Shown here piece by piece: positions 1 to 10,860 of a stretch of 64,000 nt of DNA. How positions within the stretch are numbered: position 1 is the first letter of the stretch; every line of letters starts with the position of its first letter. Made by a program: the position numbers and the translations under genes. The notes beneath the pieces were generated by a model. It saw only the letters and a program-made list of their open reading frames with translations. It had not been told where the DNA came from and ran no database searches. The stretch is from Odiellus spinosus (Eukaryota > Arthropoda > Arachnida > Opiliones > Phalangiidae), in NCBI GenBank assembly GCA_963920705.1, contig OY987225.1:9031210-9095209 (forward strand). Direction: 5' to 3'.

Positions 1-1074
1 GTGTCAAAAGAAGCAAAAAGGTTCGACGCACCTTTTCTCCAGGTATTTCCCCATGTTTTGAAAAATACCTCGACTAAATTCATCAAATAACTGCGAGAAA
101 TCGTAAATCATCAAAAGCGAAAAATTCGTTATTTATTGGAAATAAGCAGATCTTTTCAATAGTCTTGTTATAACTGTTGTAGACGAAGCGTAACTAGCTG
201 GTTTAATAAGCTTTAACCAAGGTTAAATCACTATTAACCGAGGTTTATTGAAATGAGAAGGCGATGTAAACCTCGGTTAAATCTGACTAAATCACGACTA
301 ATTTCGCCTCGTCTGAAGAGGGTATAAGTGAGGAATTAGTGTAATGGGGATCTATTTGGAGAATCGTTTGTTACGTAAAACGCAACTTTTAAGCAGTTAA
401 ATAAATTTACTTTTAATATCAATTAAAACGGTTTTCTAATATGGCGTTCTGGATTCGTACCACGTGATCATTCGAGTTTTTTTTTCTTCAAATCAGGCAT
501 CTTAAAACCAATGCATATTTTTCATAAACGTAGAAACTATTATTGTCCATAGGTAATTGTGATGATATAATTACGCGTGAAGTTACGAAATTCGAATATT
601 TTGCCTAGTGGAAAAATAAAAGCGGAATATCTGCTTTTCAAGTTTTTCGGGAAATTCTATCCATAAAGAAATTCGCCCAGTGGAAAAATAGTTAAATATT
701 AAAGAATATATACGATATTTTTTAAGCGGAACCCCGTGTAATGAATAGAGACGACGTCCCTGGAGGAAATTGTGGCAAACTCCGTAAAAAAAAGAATTTA
801 AAGACATTTAAAGATAGCGTTAAACTTTACGAACAACTTACGTCTCTTACAAATGATAATGTGTAGTTTAAAGGCATTTTCTATCAATTTTTAAATTAAT
901 CTAGTCTCTGAAATTAAAAATTTAATGAGTTAGGCAAAACGTAGTTTGCACGGGCTTCGAAACAAGGAGCGTGTTTTTTATTTATCGCTATTCAACACAA
1001 AAATGGATTGAAAACGAATATTGATCGAGGATAACACGTACAAAAAGGAAACTATCGTTTGTTTCCCTGCAATA
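1..1074. other. AT-rich stretch, no gene seen
   Basis: I see no convincing coding sequence, RNA gene or structured repeat here. The short open frames have no recognisable motif and fit chance in AT-rich DNA. Confidence 0.5.
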
Positions 1075-1079
1075 TCTAA

Positions 1080-1190
1080 CTTATTTATTATCCCAGCTCC
1101 ATGATTTTGTCTGGCTCTCCCTTTATTATCCCTGCTCCATGACTTTACGACTGTCTCTCCCTTTATTACTACTCCATGATTTTATGAGGA
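1080..1190. repeat. short imperfect tandem repeat, about 3 copies
   Basis: Three neighbouring copies of a unit of roughly 45-55 bp, each carrying 'CTCCATGAttTT' followed by 'TCTCCCTTTATTA'. The copies differ by small indels. No coding function is suggested. Confidence 0.5.
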
Positions 1191-2261
1191 TAGTCGGTAT
1201 ATGAGTATTTAAATTTCGAATTCGTCAACTAAACCCACAATTTGAAATAAAAAAACCTAGTTACGTTAACCTATTGAGGCCCTTAACGTACGTGCTTTCC
1301 GATCGGCATCAAACTGGGAATGGTTTGCGTATTACCCATCTCTTGGGCGAGATATATTTGCAAGCAAAAACGAAAATTTAAATGAGACCCGTCAGCTTCT
1401 TACGTACACTTTGGCTGCAATACGGTGGGGTACTAGAAATAATTATAAAATATCTTCAACTGACAATCGAGTTTATTTTAAAATATGTGTTGAAATATTT
1501 TCAAAATATTGACACAATTAATTTGAAGCTTGTCAAAACTAATATCCTAATCTTTCCGCTCAAAATATTTTGCAATGAAACGTCTATTGACTGATCAATA
1601 CGACCTTAAACTTAATAAGTGTCTTTTACCTCCTGTACGTTCAGTGATGTCTATGTATGTTGGTTTATTTGTTGTTCGCGTCGTTCGCGTTTGAAGGAAA
1701 CTTCTTATAAATTTCCAAAACACTATTTTGGACGCTTTTTTCTCTGGTTCATTTTTTTCGTTGGCCGCACTCGTAGCTGTACGCCGGAGATTTGGCTCCC
1801 ACGCTTTGCCTAGAGCTCGAAATCGGATAATGAACTTAGGAAATTGATTGATAATCATGTTTTTTAATCTCGGATAAATTTTTCAAATTCTTACAAAACC
1901 ACAAATTGTATAAACAGACTCGTATAAAATTGCAACGGGTACCCCAGAAAATGGACACCAGATACCCGAGAAAATATACCCGGTCTGGAACAACGCGGCT
2001 TATGTCCTTTTTCTGGGTCACCTGTTGCATACACACTATGAAATGTTTGTTTTCATTGTAAGTAAGGGGAATACAAATTCTAGCAATATAAATAAATACA
2101 TGGGTATCATTAGGCTGTACTGTGCAATTATCTTTTGTTAATCAAATGATTTGATAAAAACGAATGATTCAGTCTGGGGTGGCTTCCATTGCTGATGTTT
2201 TCATCATACGTATGAATGATCTCAATCATTGAAAGAGCTTAAACGTCTGGTTTAATTTTTG
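1191..2261. other. no gene seen
   Basis: AT-rich DNA upstream of a transposase remnant. Open frames of 60-90 codons lie on both strands, but none shows a domain, composition or start context that supports a gene. The missing 5' half of the following transposon is not recognisable here. Confidence 0.45.
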
Positions 2262-2728
2262 GTGACCATTTAATTGGACCATTCTTTTTGCAGCCAAGGC
2301 TTAATGGTGAGGCATATCTCCGATTTCTTCAAGACAATCTGTTCGAGCTTCTTGAAGACGTACCATTGGCCTTGAGAAGAGACATGTGGTTTATGCACGA
2401 CGGTGCACCACCTCATTTTTCTCTCCTAACTAGGGCCTTCCTTAATGAAACATTCCCTTTGAGGTGGATTGGTCGTGGCGGAACGGTTGCGTGGCCAGCC
2501 AGATCTCCGGACCTAAACTCTTGTGATTTCTTTCTTTGGGGCCACCTTAAGGACTTGGTTTATGTTAGTGAAGTGCGTGACGTGGAAGATCTACGTCAAA
2601 GGATTATTGATGCCTGCAAAACCATACGCAACACATCAGGGATCTTCGAACGAGTTAGACAATCATTTATTAGACGGGCTCAAGTGTGTATCAACGCTGA
2701 CGGAATGCATTTCGAACAATTTTTGTAA
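2262..2728 (+). pseudogene. Tc1/mariner-type (DD41D) transposase, C-terminal half
   Basis: This frame encodes the C-terminal half of a DDE transposase, the enzyme that cuts and pastes a DNA transposon. Visible signatures are GPFF near the start of the frame, 'MHDGAPPHF' with the second catalytic Asp, 'RWIGRGG', and 'SPDLNSCDFFLWG' with the third. Exactly 41 residues separate the two Asp, so the element falls in the DD41D group of the IS630-Tc1-mariner superfamily. The N-terminal DNA-binding domain and first catalytic Asp are missing upstream, so it cannot be a working enzyme by itself. It is related to the transposase near 57.1 kb, with different residues but the same spacing. A CACCCTGTA string at about 3147-3155 resembles the right terminus of the 49.98-kb element and may be this copy's 3' end. 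Confidence 0.85.
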
Positions 2729-3155
2729 ATACTTCTGATACCGATTATTAAACAATTGATAATTATGGTAATTAATAATGGTTTCTTTTAAAAATCCCTT
2801 TCCAAACCCAAAACACACGTAATAAACCACACTTTGAGTTCAAGTACTTCTGACCAAAATAAATGAGTGCACACTCCTAAACATGTTGATACGCTTTTTT
2901 AGTTAATAAACTTCTTGTTTCACTTATCTCTCGATAATTAGCTTATTCATAATTAAATTGAAAAACAATAATAGTCAAAGGCACAATCTTACCTACACCT
3001 TTCGGTCGTTTTTCGTATTTTTGAGGATTATTTTCAAGGGCTCATAACTACGCAACGCAGCGCGTGAGACTAAAGGTTCATAAACCTTTTTCACTCAGTC
3101 TGACCCCACGAAAAACCCCTTTCATTTTTTCCAGACCTTTCAGAAACACCCTGTA

Positions 3156-3954
3156 GTTTAAGGCCCACTTTCAAGAAATTCGGGGCCCTTTTCTCCAATT
3201 TTGGGGGCTCCTGTCATATTTTCAGGTAGGATGCTGCCTACTTAGCCTGAGTGTGGCGCCGTCAGGAATGGCGGGTAGTTCTGACATATTGATCTCAAAG
3301 AGCCTAACCGGTTAAGATGTTTAAAATTGCTTTTGAACGAATCGTATTTGTTTGCCATATCTTGGACAAATTATCACCAAATCTGATGTTTTCTAATTTT
3401 AGATCCCTTGAAGCCCTACAAGGTACTTAAAAAATGACGCTCAAAAGCAAATTTTTTACAAGTGTTTTAAAATTTGAAAATTTATTTAAAAAAAACAACA
3501 ACAATGGTTGTCTCGAAAAAATACGTGTGTATTCTGAATCAAAGTTGACCCCTGAATTTTCAGATTTTCAAAAAAATGTCAAAAAAATTAAAAATCGCAT
3601 TTTCGGACATATTTCAAATACGAGACGGGCATTGTATATAATTTAATATTTAGTATCTTGGTAACCTCACGAGGTCCTTCAGTTTTGAGGGAGTGTTATA
3701 TTTTATTTTTAAAGTCCTAAGACAAGAGAAAGTTTCATTATCCCTTTAAACTATACATCATTTTATATTTTGTAACACAGCTTTTCTACGCCAATATCAT
3801 CTTTTCTCGACGTCACTTTGATCAGCCGTCCGGTGTAATCCCATTGGATCGAACTCCAATCGACAGATTTGATTGGGGGTTTCACCCTAATGGATATCGT
3901 ATAATATAAAAATAGTTACAAGGTCAAAATAAGATCAGCTCAATATATTTATGC
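3156..3954. other. no gene seen
   Basis: No supported gene. The only longer open frame (about 3434-3646) is Lys/Asn/Phe-rich, as AT-rich noncoding DNA tends to be. Confidence 0.4.
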
Positions 3955-4129
3955 TAGTGCTTATTGTCACGGGAGGAGGGCTCCCGTGGAAATAAGACCA
4001 TGCTTATTGTAACGGGACTCCCGTGACATTGTTAAGGGTGTTCTTTTTTACACTGTTGGAGGATTTTTTTCCGTGAAAATTTATTCTACAAGGCTAACGC
4101 GTGAAATTTAAATTTTCCCTACTTTAAAA

Positions 4130-4507
4130 ATATTCTTATAATAAAAAATATTTTTATAATAAAAAATAATCTTATAATAACAAATATTTTTATAATGAAA
4201 AATATTTTATTGGACATATTTTACAATAGCTCCACCACCCAATATAGACAAAAAAATATACCAATAGATGCGTTGACTTAAACCCTATCCAACGCAAGAA
4301 AAATTATTCACCGTAAATGAAAAAAAGAAAAAAAGAAGGATATAGGTTAGGTTACAAAATGATATATATAACGTTTTTAGGGTAATAAATGGTTTATTTT
4401 TAGTTTTGGTTTGTAAAAGACTCCCCCTAACCTAACCTAACATATATTATTGTAAAAAATGTCCAATAAAATATTTTTTATTATAAAATTATTTTTTATT
4501 ATAAAAA
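4130..4507. repeat. AT-rich inverted-repeat (MITE-like) insertion
   Basis: The left arm around 4140-4228 (runs of TTATAATAAAAAATATTTT ending with TTGGACATATTTTACAAT) is mirrored by a right arm at 4442-4507, giving a snap-back structure of about 375 bp. A similar AT-rich arm recurs near 5190-5235, so the boundaries are uncertain. It is nested in the palindrome-bearing element. Confidence 0.5.
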
Positions 4508-4649
4508 TGGCAAGGTTTCTGATAACCGATCCCCCACACTATAACGATGGTTTTGAACTAATTAGAACCTGGGGAGTTCAGAAAAAATACTTAAAAAAAT
4601 CTTCAACCATCGGAAGTTTGAGAAAAACGCATTTCAAAATTTGAAGTTT

Positions 4650-5110
4650 GCATGTTAAATCCCATAGATTCTAACCCAACCCAACCTAAAATATGCCGAA
4701 CCTAACCCAACCTAACCTAACGTAACCTAACCTATGGCGCATTCTATGGGATTTTAGCATGGGAATTTCAAATTTTAAAATACGTTTTTCTCAAACATCC
4801 GGTAGTCGTAGATTTTTGTTAAATCCCATAGATTCTAACCCAACCCAACCTAAAATATGCCCAATCTAACCTAACCTAACCTAACCTAACGCAACCCAAC
4901 CTATGGCGCATTCTATGGGATTTTAGCATGGGAATTTCAAATTTTAAAATACGTTTTTCTCAAACATCCGGTAGTCGTAGATTTTTGTTAAATCCCATAG
5001 ATTCTAACCCAACCTAACGCAACCCAACCTATGGCGCATTCTATGGGATTTTAGCATGGGAATTTCAAATTTTAAAATACGTTTTTCTCAAACTTCCGGT
5101 GGTCGGAGAT
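4650..5110. repeat. tandem repeat of about 167 bp with TTAGG-like runs
   Basis: The segment beginning GTTAAATCCCATAGATTC recurs at about 4653, 4818 and 4987. Each copy holds a variable run of AACCTAACC/AACCCAACC pentamers, then 'ATGGCGCATTCTATGGGA' and an ATTTTAAAATACGTTTTTCTC tail. The pentamer number differs between copies, as expected for slippage. Confidence 0.7.
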
Positions 5111-5580
5111 TTTTTTATTATTTTTTCTGAACTCCCCTGGTCCTAAATAGTCTATAATCATCGTTATTTAGTTATCTCCCCATAAAGGCATTTTTTTATA
5201 AAAATATTTTTTCATTATTAAAAATATTTTTTCTTTTGCTTTGGCGCCTCATAGTAGAATAACAACAACCTTAACCAGTCACGGGAGTCCCGTGGCTATA
5301 AGCGTGGTCTTATTTCCACGGGAGCCACTCCCGTGGCTATAAGTGTGGTCTTATTGCCACGGGAGCCACTCCCGTGGCTATAAGTGTGGTCTTATTGCCA
5401 CGGGAGGAGCTCCCGTGGCAATAATACCACGCTTATTGCCACGGGACTCCCGTGACAATAAGCACTGCCTATATGCCATAAGTGTGGTCTTATTGCCACG
5501 GGAGCTCCTCCCGTGGCAATAATACCACGCTTATTGCCACGGGACTCCCGTGACAATAAGCACTGCCTATTTTTATCCGT

Positions 5581-6684
5581 AAATTTCAAGTATTATAATA
5601 CATCAGGAGCAACCCATTCTGAAATATGAATGGTTTAATAGTCACAGCGTGAGAATTTAAATAAATTTAAAATATTAGGTCTCAGATTAATATTCGCCTA
5701 AAATGCAAGCTCTATTTACCTAAACTGGATACACGTTATTTGACCCTTATCAATAAGGTCAACTACATATTATATTTTAATTCTATAAAATTAAAAAGTA
5801 AAACAAAAATCATTAATTTAAAAAAATCGGCATTGTGAAAAAAGGTTTACTACAATGCATATTTTAATATTATAAAACTCAAAAGTAGAAAATATTTAAT
5901 CATGCATTTTAAAAGTCTAGTATCCCTTTAAACATTAAAGGGATACCAGACTCTTCTAACAAGTTATTTTTCAACGATTTAATCTGTTGTAAAATGCGTA
6001 AAAAGTATCAAAACTCACCAAAGGTTTCACGGTAATTTTCAATTAATTATCAAAGTTTCAAACTATAGTCTCGCTTAGCCAAAATCTGTTTCGAAGAAAT
6101 TTTAGAATGGAACATTTCACCAGAAAAGTTAGTTGCTGATGCAATTATTTTATCATAAAAATATTTCGTGAACAAATCTAGAGGGCGCGCTATTTATTTC
6201 GGGAAAATGACGATATTCAAACCCATCACTAATAAGAAACTGAGCAGAAGAAACTTTCAAATCGCAATGGCTTGGGTTAGGTTAGGTTGGAACTCTATGG
6301 TATTTTAACATGGATTTTTGGACAATTTCAGATGACTCACATATCTGCTTGTCGAAAATGTTTTTGGCAACAATTGTTATTTATTGAGAATCTGAATATC
6401 GTCATCTAGCAGTTATTTCTTACAAACACTTCTTTCGGTTCATAGCTTCACACGCTCTTTCAGAAATAGACTCATTTTTAAAAAAGTATTAATTTTCTTT
6501 GAGACTAATTTCGTAATTTCAATAATAAGCCACGAATATCTCGAAAGACTTTGGCAAGTTTTAATATTTTTAGTCGTATTTAACCAGTCCAAATTGCTTA
6601 AAAATAAATTGTTTCCCTTTTATAAATTAAATCTAGCAAATACCTTAAAACTCCAGCATTGCAACGTAACGAATGGGTATGTAG
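5581..6684. other. no gene seen
   Basis: AT-rich DNA with short GGTTAGG motifs near 6275-6290. No coding or structured feature is supported. Confidence 0.45.
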
Positions 6685-6839
6685 CCATAAGCGCAGTTGC
6701 CAAAAGAGCAGTTTCCGTTTGCGCACTCCCATAAGAGCGGTTTCTCAAAAGCGCAGTTTCTCAAAAGCGCGTTTGCCAAAGGAGCAGTTCTCATTTGCGC
6801 ATTTCCAAAAGGGTTTTTTCGAATAAAATCATTTTCTTA

Positions 6840-8490
6840 CAATTGCGGGCTCAGTTTTTGGACGTCTAAAGCTTAGTTCCCACTTGACCGAAAACACGAC
6901 CGAAACACTGCGTTAACACCTCTGCGGTAAAAAAGTTTCTGCACAAGATGACCGAAAACGATTTCGGTCGGACAGAATCTGTGTTCTATTTTTACCGCAC
7001 AAGTCGACCGAAAGATAATTCTCTTGAAATCCTTGAGCACGCCTTCTTTTAAAAATATCTCTCATCCAAAACCGTCTTCGTTTAATATTGGAAATTTTTT
7101 TGTACATAAGATACAAAAGCATTGTATAATTAAATAAGCATAGTGTATTAATTATTTCAACAGAAAAACTCGTATCTGACAGGTCTTCCATGAGAGATGG
7201 CGCTGCAGCCTAGTTTTTTAAAAAATATTTGGCGGTAAATTCAAAAACAGACTTTAAGCAGACGACGTGTCAAGAACTCTAGTGTCTCGTTATTTTCGCG
7301 ATTATACGAGACACTTACGTCACACCACGTGATTACTCGAATCTCCTTTCGGTCGCGGTTTTCGGTCGTATGTGTGAACCAATGGAAAATTATACCGTCG
7401 GGGCTTCTGCGTTAATAGACATTTTTTGCCGCAGCGACAACTTTTTCGGTCGTTATTTTCGGTCAAGTGGGAACCTAGCTTAATGCTAAAAATTTACAAA
7501 AATATTTTAGGTAATGTTAAATAGCATAGGTAATTAAGGTTAGGTTAGATTACGTTAGTGTAGGTTAGGCTATTTAATCTGTCATTGGTATAAACTCATT
7601 TTCTTATAATTGCGGGCTCAGTTTTTGGACGTCTAATGCTAAAAATTTACAAAAATATTTTAGGTAAGGTTAAATAGCATAGGTAAGGTTAGGTTAGATT
7701 ACGGTAGTTTAGGTTCGCTATTTAATCTGTCATTCGTATAAATTCATTTTTTTATAACTGCGGGCTCATTTTTTGGACGTGTAATGCTGAAAATTTACAA
7801 AAATATTTTAGGTAAGGTTATTAAATAGCATAGGTAAGGTTAGGTTAGATTACGGTAGTGTAGGTTAGGCTATTTAATCTGTCATTCGTATAAACGCATT
7901 TTCTTATAATTGCGGGCTCAGTTTTTGGACGTCTAATGCTGAAAATTTACAAAAATATTTTAGGTAAGGTTAAATAGCATAGGTAAGGTTAGGTTAGATT
8001 ACGGTAGTGTAGGTTAGGCTATTTAATCTGTCATTCGTATAAACTCATTTTCTTATAATTGCGGGCTCAGTTTTTGGACGTCTAATGCTGAAAATTTACA
8101 AAAATGTTTTAGGTAAGGTTAAAAGCATAGGTAAGGTTAGGTTAGATTACGGTAGTGTAGGTCAGGCTATTTAATCTGTCATTCGTATAAACTCATTTTT
8201 TTATAATTGCGGGCTCAGTTTTTGGACGTCTAATGCTGAAAATTTACAAAAATATTTTAGGTAAGGTTATTAAATAGCATAGGTAAGGTTAGGTTAGATT
8301 ACGGTAGTGTAGGTCAGGCTATTTAATCTGTCATTCGTATAAAGTCATTTTCTTATAATTGCGGGCTCAGTTTTTGGACGTCTAATGCTAAAAATTTACA
8401 AAAATATTTTAGGTAAGATTAAATAGCATAGGTAAGGTTAGGTTAGATTACGGTAGTGTAGGTTAGGCTATTTAATCTGTCATTCGAGAT
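6840..8490. repeat. tandem array, about 150-bp unit, about 7 copies
   Basis: The marker GCGGGCTCAGTTTTTGGACG recurs at about 6845, 7612, 7760, 7912, 8061, 8209 and 8361, with periods of 148-153 bp once the 611-bp insertion in the first copy is removed. Each unit carries 'GGTAAGGTTAGGTTAGATTA' and ends with TTTAATCTGTCATTCGTATAA. No open frame is conserved between copies. Confidence 0.9.
6870..7480. mobile_element. MITE with 3-bp TAA target duplication (PIF/Harbinger-like)
   Basis: A 611-bp insertion interrupts the first unit of the 150-bp array. The array sequence GACGTCTAATGC is split, and TAA is present on both sides (6867-6869 and 7481-7483). The ends are inverted repeats: AGCTTAGTTCCCACTTGACC on the left and AGCTAGGTTCCCACTTGACC as the complement of the right, followed by repeated CGACCGAAA motifs. 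A 3-bp TNA duplication and G/C-rich ends fit PIF/Harbinger. It encodes nothing recognisable, so it is non-autonomous. The uninterrupted sister units give an exact empty-site comparison. Confidence 0.85.
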
Positions 8491-8790
8491 TATGATTTTC
8501 GACATTATGTACCGAACTCTTTTAAAAAGAGATTTAAAATTAACTTAAAAATTAACAATGAAAATAGATTTAAAATTAACTTAAAAATTAACAATGAAAG
8601 ATTTTGTCTTATGTTCAAGGTATTAGGGTCAAGTATACGAGTATTTCGTGGACGTCTCTGGTTGAGAAATGATTTGGAGAACTGCGCTTTTGGGAACTGC
8701 GCTATTGGGAACTGCGCTTTTGGGAAACTGCGCTTTTGAAATTGCGCTTTTAGGAACTGCGCTTTCGGGAAACTGCGCTACTGGCTATAA

Positions 8791-10120
8791 ACCAACGAAT
8801 GAGGCTTAAAATACAAATAAAAATCAACAATTCGCTTAATTAGGTTACATTTCGGTGATTTAAAAATATTTTGTTTTTCTAAAGAATAAGTTTTTGTAAA
8901 TATCTCGCAAAATATTTTATGGCTAGTTGTCGTTTTACCTGGCCTTTACATTTTTATAAGTCAATTAGATCTTTTCTTTGCTAACAGATTCGGTTCTCAT
9001 AGATGCACCGCTGCAATGGGTGGTTTACGTTAGCGTTAAAATTGTGGCGAACCCTCTCGCTTGCGCGATGGTTTCGTTTTCGATTGTTTTGGCTATGGTT
9101 TCTCACCTATGATGAGAGACCTCTTTCTTACGATATATTTGGGTAGAGTACTCGAAAAAACCCTGGCGATTGAATTTTATTTGCAGTACCTAGAAATGTG
9201 GCTAATTTAATATATTATGTCTGAGTAAGAACATTTTACAATGAAAGCTCTACGGATTAAATATCACTTGAGTTGGACTTCTGATCCTGCCAAGTGCTCA
9301 ATTACACATGAGATTTAAAGTTTAACGTTCTCACTATCTACTTTATTTTTTAAAATACTTCAGTTTTGCGACTAGGATGTGATTTAGATCCAAAAGCAAT
9401 GTCATTACTACTACATAATGACGTTGCTATTAAGTAGTTGGCCAATTATTAAAGTCTAGATCTAGAGCACATCTAACTTAATTATATTAAAAAATAAAGA
9501 TTTAGGATGTTAAATAGGATTGGCGAAACGGAAATTGATGTCGGCGAGTTAAATAAACGGGCACATACTTCTGGTCTCCTGAATTATGTTCTCTTGCTTT
9601 AAAGAATTGTTTCGCCTTCCATACCCATTTTTTGTCGATGCGATTCAATATTAAAAAATTGATCCCTAGCTCGGTCTAACCCGTCCCAATTGTAATATTT
9701 TAGGTATGGCTAGGTTAATTAATTTTCCGCTAATACCTCCAACTATTTAATCCCTCGAGCTACTCCGTCCATCTGGTAATCTTTAAATAGCCCATCCCTC
9801 CAACTTGGTAAACCCTAGCTTGAGCTAAACCGTTCCTCTTGTAATATTTTAGGTTAGGTTAGGTTCGTTAATCCCTTGAATTAGCCCATCCCTTACTTTA
9901 GGTAAGGTTAGGTTAGTTAATCTAAGTCTTTTGAGATTTGTACCAGGGTCTCCATTACGAATAGAGTGAAGCCTCAATTAAACGATATAATTTTTATTCA
10001 GCATTAGTTAGAATTAAGGTCTGTAGGGGCACAAATTAAAGGTTAGAGAAAGAGTAATTTCATATCTTTAAAAGATTTAGTCAACTACGTCAAAGATTTT
10101 TTATTATTATATACTTGTGG
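8791..10120. other. no gene seen; scattered TTAGG-like runs
   Basis: No coding sequence is supported. Around 9690-9930 a segment rich in AGGTTAGGTTAG motifs and 'GTAATATTTTAGGTTAGG' repeats occurs twice in degenerate form. Confidence 0.4.
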
Positions 10121-10124
10121 CGGA

Positions 10125-10605
10125 ACAGAAATTTAACTTACCTTAATTATTAGGCCTACTCAATACACTTTAATTATATTTAACCTCTTATTATTCTAGG
10201 CCTACTCTATACTAAATTTATATCACGTTCCAAGGCACATCCCGATCTGTAAAAATTATTATCTCTCAATAAATTTTTTCAATACAATTTAAATAATACT
10301 TTTTGTTAACTAATCCAGAAAAAAAATAATCTTGTTGATAAAAAAATCATGTGACCTTAGTTTTTTCGAGCCTTCCGGTCACTGGCGCATGCGTCGTATT
10401 GTTCGCGCAATATAAAAGTTAGAAACGCCGGTGTCGAGGGAGGATAGTTTTGGATGACCGCGAGAAGTTAACGCCACTAAAAGTTCAATGTACCTTTATT
10501 TTAAGTTCGAGCAGAATAAAACTTTAAGTATCGAGTTATAATTAAATAGAGTATAACGTAGTTATTTCCTTTCTCGCCATATTTTTCGATTGAAAAGTAC
10601 ATTGG
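10125..10605 (+). repeat. possible 5' LTR or leader of the gag-bearing retroelement
   Basis: Upstream of the gag remnant lies a region with the parts expected of an LTR promoter: a TATAAAAG box at about 10421, a downstream AATAAAA at about 10515, and a TGTGGCGGAACAG left edge at about 10127. No second copy was found downstream of 12843, so a two-LTR structure cannot be shown. It could be a leader or a solo fragment. Confidence 0.3.
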
Positions 10606-10860
10606 TAAGTGTTTCCTTTTTATAGTCCCTCTCTTCAGAATTTAGCGTTTTAAGTAAGCTATCCCGAGCAGGGCCCGGGATAGTTAAGCGCTAATTTATT
10701 GTTATGTTTTAATTTTATTAGTTACTTAAATTTCCTTTCAAGACATATTATACAATTCTAGACAGAGCATTATATTTTTTCTCTCAAGACAAACTCTTTT
10801 CTAATCATATAATTTCAAATTCGTTAGGAGTTAAGACATAGTTTTAGTTTTGAAATAGGC

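Larger units (their letters stand above)
3955..5580. repeat. element bounded by arrays of CACGGGA...TCCCGTG palindromes
   Basis: Palindromes of 15-22 bp built on CACGGGAGTCCCGTG occur near 3969 and 4012 on the left, and in a tight run at about 5279, 5318, 5358, 5398, 5436, 5495 and 5537 on the right. They are separated by spacers such as 'CAATAATACCACGCTTATTG'. The outer edges are inverted copies of one another (GTGCTTATTGTCACGGGA on the left, its reverse complement on the right). This suggests a non-autonomous DNA element with palindromic subterminal repeats. There is no transposase inside, and I could not define a target duplication. Confidence 0.6.
6685..8785. mobile_element. non-autonomous inverted-repeat element with AAGCGCAGTTT subterminal repeats
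   Basis: The left edge (about 6685-6830) carries many copies of 'AAAAGCGCAGTTTC' variants. The right edge (about 8660-8785) carries the same motif reverse-complemented (GGAACTGCGCTTTT). The outermost bases also match in inverted order (TAGCCATAAGCGCAGTT versus TAGCCAGTAGCGCAGTT). The interior is a 150-bp tandem array. The superfamily is unclear and no transposase is present. A degenerate stretch with similar GCG motifs lies at about 12868-12990. Confidence 0.6.

Noticed and set aside
4680-4740. True telomeric array
   Set aside because: The AACCTAACC runs are short, interrupted and embedded in a 167-bp dispersed repeat, so they are interstitial TTAGG-like motifs and not a telomere.
3960-5570. 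CRISPR-like array of palindromes with spacers
   Set aside because: Spacers are themselves repeated and not unique, there are no cas genes, and the genome is clearly eukaryotic. It is better explained as transposon subterminal repeats.
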